From Chitinophagaceae bacterium (GTDB lineage: Bacteria > Bacteroidota > Bacteroidia > Chitinophagales > Chitinophagaceae): a DNA stretch of 50,127 nt. Below the pieces are notes generated by a model. It searched no databases, was not told the DNA's origin, and was given only the letters and a program-made list of their open reading frames with translations. The DNA lies in assembly GCA_019747705.1 (NCBI GenBank), contig JAIEQM010000008.1, positions 1-50,127 on the forward strand, written 5' to 3'. Shown one piece after another: positions 25,136-32,266 of this stretch (the first letter of the stretch is position 1; every line of letters starts with the position of its first letter). The position numbers were made by a program, and so were the translations under genes.

Positions 25136-26525
25136 TCTTTATTTCTGCTCCTAATTGTTTCAAATGCTCATAAAAATCAGGATAGGATTTATTGATGGCT
25201 TCAGCTTCTTCAATTACTACATCTCCGGTTGCTTTTAATGCCGCAACAGCACATGCCATTGCAATACGATGGTCGTGACGGGAGTGCACCGTTGCTGCTT
25301 TAATACCTGTGCCGCCATGTACAATCATCAAATCATCCTGTAAATCTATTTGAATACCGAGCTTACTAAACTCTTCCTGCAAGGTAATAGCACGGTTGCT
25401 TTCTTTATGTGTTAAACGGGTTGTTCCTTCAATCACTGATTTGCCGTTGCAATAAGATGCCAATGCAACTAACGGCGGAAATAAATCAGGACATTCTGTT
25501 GCATTGAAGTGAAAGCCCCTAACCCCTAAAGGGGGATAAGAAACTTCAATCTGTTCATTGCTTACTGAAAGTCTACAACCGCAATCCATTAAAGCTTCCA
25601 GAATTTTTCTGTCTGCCTGTGTTGAAAACACATCCAATCCTTTTACGGTGATGTTTCCTGCAATGGCGCCTGCAACCAGTAGGAAGGCAGCACCACTCCA
25701 ATCGCCTTCAACGGTATAGACCCTGAGCGGAGTCGAAGGGGCGTTATCAAAGGATTGAGCGGAGTCGAAATCCGCTTTGTTGAAATAAAACTCCTCATAA
25801 TTTTTATTCTCCGGCACCTTCAATCCAAACTGCTTCATTACATCCAGCGTTAAATCAATATAGGGTTTGCTTTTAAGATTGTTTACTTTAATGGACACAT
25901 CTTTGGCATCACTGGCTGCATAGGCAAACAATAAACCCGTTAGAAATTGAGAGCTTAAAGAACCATCTATTTCAATCGTCTTCGGAACTATCGGGCCATG
26001 AATTACCAATGGCAGCTTACCTGCATTGCTTTTTACTTGTACACTCAACTGCGGAAGTATTTCATCAAAAAAATCCATGGGTCTTGTTGTAAGACTTCCT
26101 GTTCCATTGATTGTTATTTCTTCATTACTCAATGCAACAATTGGGGTAAACATACGAATGCTTAAACCGCTTTCGCCACAATTGATTTCTTTTTCCCCGG
26201 GCTGAAGCCCGGGGCCAGTCATAAGAGTTTGAGGCCCGGAGCCAGTCATAAGAGTTTGAAGCCCGGGGCCAGTCATAAGAGTTTGAAGCCCGGAGCCAGT
26301 CATGGGAGGTGTAACATGCAACTCGTTGTTTGAAATATTGATTGTTGCGCCTAATCGTTTAATAATATCCATGGCAGCTTTATCATCGTTGCTATTGCCC
26401 GGGTTTTTAATAATGCTGGTTCCCTTTGCTACCAATGCTGCCGCACAAGCCCGCTGCATTGAACTTTTGGATGCATTGCTTTGAATGGTACCGGATAATG
26501 CAGAGGGGGTTATTGTTACATTCAT
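25128..26525 (-). CDS. aroA: EPSP synthase with three repeat-derived insertions
   Basis: Joins shikimate-3-phosphate and phosphoenolpyruvate to form EPSP. Family motifs are GNSNDDKAAMDIIKRL near residues 43-58, NCGESGLSIRMFTP near 114-127, DGSLSSQFLTGLLFA near 190, EGDWSGAAFLLVAGAIAG near 272-289, ECPDLFPPLVALASYC near 343, and HSRHDHRIAMA near the end. At 465 residues it is about 50 longer than typical relatives. The excess lies in three loops: residues about 75-108 (27-bp tandem repeat and palindrome), 252-268 (two TTCGACTCCGCTCA direct repeats) and 330-337 (PPLGVRGF palindrome). Active-site segments are intact. Stop overlaps the antitoxin start; aroB ends 3 bp before the ATG. Confidence 0.95.
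   Translation of the reverse strand: MNVTITPSALSGTIQSNASKSSMQRACAAALVAKGTSIIKNPGNSNDDKAAMDIIKRLGATINISNNELHVTPPMTGSGLQTLMTGPGLQTLMTGSGPQTLMTGPGLQPGEKEINCGESGLSIRMFTPIVALSNEEITINGTGSLTTRPMDFFDEILPQLSVQVKSNAGKLPLVIHGPIVPKTIEIDGSLSSQFLTGLLFAYAASDAKDVSIKVNNLKSKPYIDLTLDVMKQFGLKVPENKNYEEFYFNKADFDSAQSFDNAPSTPLRVYTVEGDWSGAAFLLVAGAIAGNITVKGLDVFSTQADRKILEALMDCGCRLSVSNEQIEVSYPPLGVRGFHFNATECPDLFPPLVALASYCNGKSVIEGTTRLTHKESNRAITLQEEFSKLGIQIDLQDDLMIVHGGTGIKAATVHSRHDHRIAMACAVAALKATGDVVIEEAEAINKSYPDFYEHLKQLGAEIKID
25515..25537. repeat. GC-rich repeat inside aroA
   Basis: Contains CCCCTAACCCCTAAAGGGGG. It encodes PPLGVRG in frame, just before the conserved ECPDLFPPL segment. Confidence 0.85.
25724..25769. repeat. 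paired 14-bp direct repeats inside aroA
   Basis: TGAGCGGAGTCGAA occurs at 25724-25737 and again at 25756-25769, 32 bp apart start to start. On the coding strand it reads TTCGACTCCGCTCA and encodes FDSAQ and STPLR in two different frames. Confidence 0.85.
26195..26303. repeat. palindrome plus 27-bp tandem repeats inside aroA
   Basis: A 20-bp palindrome CCCCGGGCTGAAGCCCGGGG (26195-26214) adjoins about three and a half units of a 27-bp tandem repeat. On the coding strand each unit encodes MTG(S/P)G(L/P)QTL. The unit contains half of the palindrome, so the array could have grown by slippage from it. Confidence 0.9.
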
Positions 26526-26528
26526 AAA

Positions 26529-27554
26529 CTATAAATCACGGATTAACTGTTCTAACTGTATCATCGGTATATTCATCACTCTGGCCTCTCCAATTGTATT
26601 CAGCAAAACATACTGTATAAAATCTTTCTCTTTCTTTTTATCTTTTTTCAGAGTTTCAAAAGCTGCAGTTTTATCAAATGAAAGTGTAGAAGGAAGATTG
26701 TATTGCCCAATTAATTTTATCAACCGTTCTGTTTCTACTGAATAAAAATTGTTTATCTCTTCCGAAATTTTTGCTGCGGCTGCCATACCAATGCTCACTG
26801 CATGGCCATGCATGAGTTGATACTTGTTTTCAATAGCATGACCCAGCGTGTGACCAAAGTTGAGCAACTTACGATCGGCTTTTTCAAATTCATCCTGCTG
26901 CACTACTTTGGTTTTGATGGAAGCGTTCCGCTCAATCAATTGCTGCAAGGCGGCTGCATTTGTTCGATAATAACTGATGGAATATTGTTCCAGTTCTGCA
27001 AACAGTTCATCATCTTTAATGCATGCATGTTTGATTACTTCAGCAAAACCATTCTCCCATTCTTTTTGCGGGAGTGATGAAAGAAAAGAAAAATCATATA
27101 ACAAAAATGCAGGCTGACGGATAGTACCCACCATATTTTTATACACGCCCACATCAATTCCGTTTTTACCACCAATGCTTGCATCCACCATTGCCAGAAT
27201 AGTAGTGGGCACAAAACCAAAATTGATTCCACGCATGTACACAGATGCGATGTAACCTGTAATATCTGTTACCACACCACCGCCCACGCCAATCAACGTT
27301 GATTTTCTGTCGGCACCCATTGCAATCAACTGTTCAATCACACTGTCAACCGTTGCCTGAACTTTGTATGCTTCGCCCGGCTGTAGCACAATGGTATTCC
27401 ACCCTTCAAATCTGGAAGCATGTGCTTTGAAGATATGTTCATCAGTTATGATAAAACTATTGGCAGCATCCGTTATTTCAGCTAATTGCAGAAAGGATGC
27501 GTTGAAGTAATAATCAACAGTACTGATTGAAAATTTATGAGTTTGTTTATTCAT
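26529..27554 (-). CDS. aroB: 3-dehydroquinate synthase
   Basis: Converts DAHP to 3-dehydroquinate using NAD and a divalent metal; second step of the shikimate pathway. 341 residues. The NAD-binding GVGGGVVTDITGYIASVYMR segment lies near residues 92-111, VPTTILAMVDASIGGKNGID near 118-137, EVIKHACIKD near 172, and the metal site NFGHTLGHAIE near 233-243. No repeat insertion is visible, in contrast to aroA and aroC. Its start adjoins the stop of the upstream small membrane protein gene and its stop lies 3 bp before aroA, so translation is coupled. Confidence 0.96.
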   Translation of the reverse strand: MNKQTHKFSISTVDYYFNASFLQLAEITDAANSFIITDEHIFKAHASRFEGWNTIVLQPGEAYKVQATVDSVIEQLIAMGADRKSTLIGVGGGVVTDITGYIASVYMRGINFGFVPTTILAMVDASIGGKNGIDVGVYKNMVGTIRQPAFLLYDFSFLSSLPQKEWENGFAEVIKHACIKDDELFAELEQYSISYYRTNAAALQQLIERNASIKTKVVQQDEFEKADRKLLNFGHTLGHAIENKYQLMHGHAVSIGMAAAAKISEEINNFYSVETERLIKLIGQYNLPSTLSFDKTAAFETLKKDKKKEKDFIQYVLLNTIGEARVMNIPMIQLEQLIRDL

Positions 27555-27956
27555 TTATTGTTCACAACAATTTTTATCTTTTACTAATTGATATTTATTT
27601 GCTATAAATCTGAATTTATTGCTAAGAGTTTTCTCGGCAATACCAGTAATTATAAATTTTGAACAAATAATGCAATTCCAATCATCATCTTTCAAAACAT
27701 CATCCAATTTCTTTCCTTTGTAATAAACTTGCATGTCTTTATCATAAAATCTACTATTCAATTTTTCATCTTCATATACTTTCAAAACATTCCATTGAGG
27801 GTAACAATCGCCGCAGGCATATTGCATATATTGAAACTCAACTTTTACGAACTTTTTTGTTTGAACAAAATAATATGAATAATAAATCCTCCACACTGCA
27901 AAAGCAAGCAAAGCAAAACACGTAATACTGATTAATATTAATTTTAATTTTCGCAT
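27555..27956 (-). CDS. membrane-anchored small protein of unknown function
   Basis: About 133 residues from the ATG at 27956: MRKLKLILISITCFALLAFAVW is a signal anchor. The extracytoplasmic part holds two cysteine pairs, ACGDCYP and CIICSKF, and a CC near the end (KNCCEQ), which suggests disulfides or metal binding. I do not recognise a family. The upstream reading from 28037 runs through a spacer repeat and is not protein-like. The stop adjoins the aroB ATG with no gap, so it is co-translated with aroB, although no aromatic-pathway role is apparent. Confidence 0.75.
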   Translation of the reverse strand: MRKLKLILISITCFALLAFAVWRIYYSYYFVQTKKFVKVEFQYMQYACGDCYPQWNVLKVYEDEKLNSRFYDKDMQVYYKGKKLDDVLKDDDWNCIICSKFIITGIAEKTLSNKFRFIANKYQLVKDKNCCEQ

Positions 27957-27984
27957 ATTGCTCAATAAAGAACAGAACGCACAA

Positions 27985-28004
27985 GAGTGCGACGCAACAG
28001 AAGT
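27985..28004 (+). repeat. GTGCGACGC spacer repeat, copy 2
   Basis: GAGTGCGACGCAACAGAAGT, in the spacer between the DAHP synthase gene and the small membrane protein gene. Confidence 0.75.
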
Positions 28005-28054
28005 CAAATAGTAGCAAGCAACCCACTCACAACTCACAACTCACCATTCACCAC

Positions 28055-29143
28055 TCACGAATCCAACACCTTCTTCTGATGATTGATACTTTCCATATGC
28101 ACCGCATCAAAGTAACGGGTGATGAACTCTTTGCTCAATCCTTTGCGCTCCCCTTCTTTAAAAGCACGCTCCAGAATTTCATTCCATCTGTTGGTTTGCA
28201 GAATGGTGATGTTGTTTTCCTTTTTATACGTACCAATCTGTTCAGCAATCTTCATACGCTGACCGAGTATCTGCATCAACTCATCATCCAGGTGGTTGAT
28301 TTGCTGACGTAATTTTTCCAATGCCGCATGAAACTCTGCGGATTCCACATCTTCTTTGCGCCAAACAATGCTGCCCAGCATTTCGGCTAAGCGTTCGGGT
28401 GTGATTTGCTGCTTGGCATCGCTCCATGCATTGTCAGGGTCAATATGACTTTCAATCATCAAACCGTCAAAGTCCAAATCAATAGCTTTCTGTGCTGTTT
28501 CCTGCAAAATATCTCTGCGACCGCAAATATGAGATGGGTCATTTATCAATAACAATTCAGGATTACGACGTTTCATTTCAATCGCCAAATGCCACATGGG
28601 TGCGTTGCGGTATTCTGTATTGCCGTAAGATGAAAACCCACGGTGAATCAAACCAATATTTTTTATCCCCGCTCTTACTACACGTTCAACCGCACCACTC
28701 CATAATTCCAAATCTGGATTGATTGGATTTTTGATGAGCACAGGCACATCCACACCACGCAATGCATCTGCAATTTCCTGCACACTAAACGGATTCACTG
28801 TTGTGCGTGCACCAATCCACAATACATCCACATCAAAGGTTAATGCATCCTGCACCTGTTTGCCGGTGGCCACTTCCACTGTTGTGGGCAAGCCCGTTAC
28901 TGCTTTTGCTTTTTGCAGCCACGGCAATCCTTTGGCGCCGATGCCTTCAAACATGCCCGGCTTGGTACGTGGTTTCCAGATGCCTGCACGCAGCACATCT
29001 ACTTTTTCGGTTGCAGCTAACCGTTGTGCTGTACTCACTAATTGTTCTTCTGTTTCGGCGCTGCACGGTCCGCTGATGATGAGCGGTCGTTTGCCCCATA
29101 GTTCCTGAACTTTTTCTTTCATTGTTGTTTCGAGCGTTTGCAT
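28055..29143 (-). CDS. bifunctional DAHP synthase / chorismate mutase
   Basis: The N-terminal type I (KDO8P-synthase-like) DAHP synthase domain joins PEP and erythrose-4-phosphate: ISGPCSAETEEQL near residues 23-35, RAGIWKPRTKPGMFEGIG near 53-70, IKNPINPDLELW near 140, HRGFSSYG near 168 and NDPSHICGRRD near 200. From about residue 265 a chorismate mutase type II helix bundle follows (LEKLRQQINHLDDELMQILG, RMKIAEQIGTYKKENN), so the chain both opens the pathway and converts chorismate to prephenate. This fusion is typical of Bacteroidota and explains why pheA here lacks a mutase domain. It starts about 245 bp downstream of the DUF559 gene. Confidence 0.96.
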   Translation of the reverse strand: MQTLETTMKEKVQELWGKRPLIISGPCSAETEEQLVSTAQRLAATEKVDVLRAGIWKPRTKPGMFEGIGAKGLPWLQKAKAVTGLPTTVEVATGKQVQDALTFDVDVLWIGARTTVNPFSVQEIADALRGVDVPVLIKNPINPDLELWSGAVERVVRAGIKNIGLIHRGFSSYGNTEYRNAPMWHLAIEMKRRNPELLLINDPSHICGRRDILQETAQKAIDLDFDGLMIESHIDPDNAWSDAKQQITPERLAEMLGSIVWRKEDVESAEFHAALEKLRQQINHLDDELMQILGQRMKIAEQIGTYKKENNITILQTNRWNEILERAFKEGERKGLSKEFITRYFDAVHMESINHQKKVLDS

Positions 29144-29198
29144 TGTTACAAATTTAGTTTATTTATGTACTTAGCTTTTGAATTTCTATTGGGCTGTA

Positions 29199-29216
29199 GT
29201 TGCGTCGCACTCTTGT
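29199..29216 (-). repeat. GTGCGACGC spacer repeat, copy 3
   Basis: Minus strand reads ACAAGAGTGCGACGCAAC, matching copy 2 across 18 bases. It sits in the spacer upstream of the DAHP synthase gene. Confidence 0.75.
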
Positions 29217-29236
29217 ACGTTTGGTAATTCTATTGA

Positions 29237-29304
29237 GCACCCACCCCTTTCAATCACTCCTTTTGTTTAACACTCCGCCACCCCTCCGGGGAGGGGATAA
29301 ATAG
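29237..29304 (+). repeat. 68-bp direct repeat, downstream of the DUF559 gene
   Basis: Begins GCACCCACCCCT, includes TAACACTCCGCCACCCCT, the palindrome CCCCTCCGGGGAGGGG and GATA. A similar copy of the same length, in the same orientation, is at 29892-29959, on the other side of the DUF559 gene. Confidence 0.85.
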
Positions 29305-29387
29305 TTTAATTACTTAAAAGAACTTCTGTTGTTTACTCGTTGCTGATGTTTATAATTTAGCAGACAATTAAAACAAGTAGCTGCTCA

Positions 29388-29879
29388 TCATTCAACTGTT
29401 GGGCTATCCCCTCCCCGGAGGGGTTGGGGTGGGTCTTTACGTTTTCGCTCTCTCGGAAATTGTAATGAATTTCGTTTCCTTATAACAAACTCATTCACCC
29501 CATTCTTTTCTTCAAACCCAAAAATCCAGTTTTCAATTGTACGTAACACATTTTTCAAATCATGAACCACATCTAATGCATTAAACCTTAAAAAACTTAC
29601 TCCGTAAATTTCAATTTCTTCCTGACGTATCTCATCTTTAACTACTGCTTTCTCATTGTCATGTGTTACTCCATCAACTTCAATTGCAAGCATTAAATCC
29701 TTGCAATAAAAATCAACGATGTAGTTAAGTATGGGTTTTTGTCTGTCAAAATCATAACCCATCATTCCTCCGTTTCTTAATTCCATCCACAACTTTACTT
29801 CAGAGTATGTCATGTTTTTACGCAACTGCTTTGCTCTTTCCAAAGCTTGTGGTGTGTATGGAATAATTTTTCTTTTCAT
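29388..29879 (-). CDS. DUF559 domain endonuclease-like protein
   Basis: A free-standing 163-residue DUF559 protein. I start at the ATG at 29879 (MKRKIIPYTPQALERAKQLR). Motifs are MTYSEVKLWMELR, GYDFDRQKPILNYIVDFYC, LMLAIEVDGVTHDNE and VSFLRFNALDVVHDL; the Asp of VDF and Glu-x-Asp form the PD-(D/E)XK-like site of this Vsr-related family. The C-terminal tail RKRKDPPQPLRGGDSPTVE is encoded by a GC-rich repeat, just as the ends of the aroC insertion are. The gene sits between tyrA and the DAHP synthase gene on the same strand, flanked by 68-bp direct repeats. Activity is inferred from the fold. Confidence 0.92.
   Translation of the reverse strand: MKRKIIPYTPQALERAKQLRKNMTYSEVKLWMELRNGGMMGYDFDRQKPILNYIVDFYCKDLMLAIEVDGVTHDNEKAVVKDEIRQEEIEIYGVSFLRFNALDVVHDLKNVLRTIENWIFGFEEKNGVNEFVIRKRNSLQFPRERKRKDPPQPLRGGDSPTVE
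29404..29433 (-). repeat. inverted copy of the palindromic repeat in the DUF559 3' end
   Basis: Reverse-oriented version of the flanking repeat core: CTATCCCCTCCCCGGAGGGG, then TTGGGGTGGG. It encodes the last residues of the DUF559 protein. Confidence 0.85.
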
Positions 29880-29891
29880 ATAGAAACATTT

Positions 29892-29959
29892 GCACCCACC
29901 CCTGTCAATCATCGTTTCTGTGTAACACTCTGCCACCCCTCCGGGGAGGGGATAGACAG
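29892..29959 (+). repeat. 68-bp direct repeat, upstream of the DUF559 gene
   Basis: Mate of 29237-29304, roughly 85% identical by eye, including the palindrome CCCCTCCGGGGAGGGG. The two copies bracket the DUF559 gene. Confidence 0.85.
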
Positions 29960-30005
29960 CAAGCACTTCCCAAATACCTACCCTCTTATTTTTAAATGTT
30001 CAATA

Positions 30006-30941
30006 TCATTTCAAAATCCTCTTAATCTCATTCGCATGTTCAATCAATCCTTTCAACTTACCCGTATCACTTTCTTCAATACTGTTTCTGAATTTTTTCA
30101 ACTGTTCAATATGTTCATCCAGCACATCCAGCACATGCACTTTGTTTTGCAAAAAGATGGGCACCCACATATTGGAATTACTTTTTGCCAAACGCACTGT
30201 ACTTGCAAAACCTGCACTTGCCAGTTCAAATATGGCCTGCTCTTCTTTTTCTTTTTCCAATACGGTATTGGCCAATGCAAATGAAGTGATGTGTGAAATA
30301 TGACTCACATAAGCTGCATGCAGATCATGTGCTTTGGCTTCCATGTTGAGCAAATGCATTCCGATTTTTTTATACATCAGCTTCACCCATTCCACCGCAT
30401 CTGCATCACTCTCCTCTTCATTGCAAATAATAACTGCTTTATCTTCAAACGCACCACGCACTGCAGCAGTTGGACCGCTGTACTCCGTTCCCCACATGGG
30501 ATGCGTTGCAACATAGCGACCACGTTTGGGATGTTGTTTCACTGCTTCCACCAATTGTGATTTAGTAGAACCCAAATCCAAAACAATTTGATGTGTTACT
30601 TTATCCAGCACCTTCGGCAACAAACCAACCATTGTATCAACAGGAATAGAAAGTACCACAACATCACTTTGTGCAATGGCTTCATCCATCGGCAACACTT
30701 CATCCACCAACTCCAGTTCCAAAGCTTTTGATTCATGTTCTTTACTGGCATCCACACCAATCAATCTGGATGAAATCTTTTTTTCATGCAGTTGAATGGC
30801 TAATGAACCGCCGATAAGTCCTATACCAATGATTGCAATCTTCTTCCGTTCAGCCCCCTTCCGACTTCCCCCCAAGGGGGAAGCCACCATCACACCAGCC
30901 ACGCTTTTTTGAGAATCCTTATTTTGTTCGAGAGTGCTCAT
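30006..30941 (-). CDS. tyrA: prephenate dehydrogenase
   Basis: Oxidises prephenate to 4-hydroxyphenylpyruvate with NAD(P), in tyrosine synthesis. The dinucleotide fold begins KKIAIIGIGLIGGSLAIQL near residues 31-49; VLDLGSTKSQLVEAV near 120, YVATHPMWGTEYSGP near 140 and the helical AAYVSHISHITSFALA near 210 match the TyrA family. The N-terminal 30 residues are atypical: MASPLGGSRKGA-like sequence (VASPLGGSRKGAER) is encoded by a GC-rich repeat at 30852-30890, also seen in pheA. The original start was probably near KKIAII. The DUF559 gene follows downstream. Confidence 0.94.
   Translation of the reverse strand: MSTLEQNKDSQKSVAGVMVASPLGGSRKGAERKKIAIIGIGLIGGSLAIQLHEKKISSRLIGVDASKEHESKALELELVDEVLPMDEAIAQSDVVVLSIPVDTMVGLLPKVLDKVTHQIVLDLGSTKSQLVEAVKQHPKRGRYVATHPMWGTEYSGPTAAVRGAFEDKAVIICNEEESDADAVEWVKLMYKKIGMHLLNMEAKAHDLHAAYVSHISHITSFALANTVLEKEKEEQAIFELASAGFASTVRLAKSNSNMWVPIFLQNKVHVLDVLDEHIEQLKKFRNSIEESDTGKLKGLIEHANEIKRILK
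30852..30890. repeat. GC-rich repeat at the tyrA N-terminus
   Basis: Contains GCCCCCTTCCG and the palindrome CTTCCCCCCAAGGGGGAAG (30865-30883), followed by CCACCAT. The same pieces in the same order occur at 33091-33160 in pheA. Confidence 0.85.
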
Positions 30942-30977
30942 TTTATTTTTTGTTATTAGCTAAAATTAATCAGAGTC

Positions 30978-32171
30978 TTAAGCCCCTCCTTTGGAGGGGT
31001 TTGGGGAGGCTATCCTTCTAATCGCTTCTTCAATCTTTTCTTCCGTGCTGCACAAACTCACTCTTACAAATCCATCACCCGCCGTTCCGAAAATACCGCC
31101 GGGTGTAATAAACACATTGCTGTTGTACAACACTTCATCACTCAGTTCATAACCTGTTTTATATTTCGCAGCAATCTTTGCCCACACAAACATTCCAACC
31201 TGTTCCTTTGAATAGGTGCATTGCAACAAATCAAGCATCGCAAATACTTTTTCTCTTCGTTTTCTGTACACCGCATTCACTGCATCATACCAATCTTTAT
31301 CCAAACTCAATGCTTTGGCTGCAGCTAATTGCACCGGTAAAAACATACCGCTGTCCATATTGCTTTTAAACTTCAGCACATCATCAATGCGTTGTTTGGC
31401 TCCGCACAACATGCCAACTCTCCAACCCGCCATGTTCTGACTTTTACTTAATGAGTTCAATTCCAAAACAACATCCTTTGCTCCATCAACACTCAACAAA
31501 CTCGTTGGATGTTCATTTAAAATAAAACTGTAGGGATTATCATGAACAATCAAAATATCATTCTTCCTGGCAAAACTTATGAGCAGATTAAAGAAAACTT
31601 CATCAGGCAACTTCCCTGTGGGCATGTGCGGATAATTCACAAAAAGCCCCCTAACCCCCTGAAGGGGGAATTTATTAGCTTCCTTAATTATTTGCTCTAA
31701 CTCATTAAAATCAGGCTTGAAATCATTTTCTTCATGCAAACTGTAATACAATGGTGTAGCACCTGAAAGTTTAATAGCTGATGAATAGGTTGGATAACCA
31801 GGGTTAGGTACTAATACTCCAACACCTTCTTCAAAATAGGTCATGCAAATGTGCATGATGCCTTCTTTACTTCCTATCAACGGTAAAATTTCAGTATCTG
31901 CATTCAACTCTACATTGTACCAGCGTTTGTACCAATCACGCATGGCAGTGCGCAACACAGGCGAACCTTTGTACGATTGATAAGCATGCACATTGGGCTT
32001 GGCGCTTTCTTCCTGTAATACTTTTATCACATCAGGATGCGGCGGCAAATCAGGACTTCCGATACCAAGGTTAATGATGTTCTTTCCCTGTTTGTTCAAC
32101 TCATCAATCTCCCGCAGCTTCTGCGAAAAATAATATTCACCAATTCCTTCTAATCGTTTTGCTGTTTGCAT
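30978..32171 (-). CDS. class I/II PLP-dependent aminotransferase
   Basis: A 397-residue fold-type I aminotransferase of the LL-DAP/aspartate group. NLGIGSPDLPPHPDVIKVL near residues 35-53, PNPGYPTYSSAIKLSG near 120, FVNYPHMPTGKLPDE near 174-188 and LNSLSKSQNMAGWRVGM near 237 (with the PLP lysine) are visible. In this operon it most likely transaminates prephenate-derived keto acids to phenylalanine and tyrosine; that substrate is inferred. Two repeats shape the protein: FPLQGVRG at about residues 168-175 replaces a family loop, and the C-terminal SPNPSKGGA is encoded by another palindrome that also supplies the end of the gene. Confidence 0.92.
   Translation of the reverse strand: MQTAKRLEGIGEYYFSQKLREIDELNKQGKNIINLGIGSPDLPPHPDVIKVLQEESAKPNVHAYQSYKGSPVLRTAMRDWYKRWYNVELNADTEILPLIGSKEGIMHICMTYFEEGVGVLVPNPGYPTYSSAIKLSGATPLYYSLHEENDFKPDFNELEQIIKEANKFPLQGVRGLFVNYPHMPTGKLPDEVFFNLLISFARKNDILIVHDNPYSFILNEHPTSLLSVDGAKDVVLELNSLSKSQNMAGWRVGMLCGAKQRIDDVLKFKSNMDSGMFLPVQLAAAKALSLDKDWYDAVNAVYRKRREKVFAMLDLLQCTYSKEQVGMFVWAKIAAKYKTGYELSDEVLYNSNVFITPGGIFGTAGDGFVRVSLCSTEEKIEEAIRRIASPNPSKGGA
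30983..30999. repeat. GC-rich palindrome at the aminotransferase C-terminus
   Basis: CCCCTCC, loop TTT, GGAGGGG. It encodes the final NPSKGG residues of the aminotransferase, 5 bp from its stop. Confidence 0.88.
31646..31670. repeat. GC-rich repeat inside the aminotransferase gene
   Basis: GCCCCCTAACCCCCTGAAGG plus GGGAA; it encodes FPLQGVRG in frame directly before the conserved FVNYPHMPTG. Confidence 0.88.
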
Positions 32172-32246
32172 TTTATTCTTAAACTGTTTTACGCTTATTA
32201 ATTCATTTCGATGTTAAACATATGGGCTGTGTCGCAGCAAAGTCTT

Positions 32247-32260
32247 CCGCCAATCGGCGG
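32247..32260 (-). other. short hairpin between pheA and the aminotransferase gene
   Basis: CCGCC, loop AATC, GGCGG. There is no T run, so it is not a clear terminator; possibly a processing or stability site in the operon mRNA. Confidence 0.45.
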
Positions 32261-32266
32261 AGAGAT

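Noticed and set aside
29237..29959. Insertion sequence with DDE transposase at the DUF559 gene
   Set aside because: The encoded protein is a DUF559 (Vsr-like) domain with no DDE or HUH transposase motifs.
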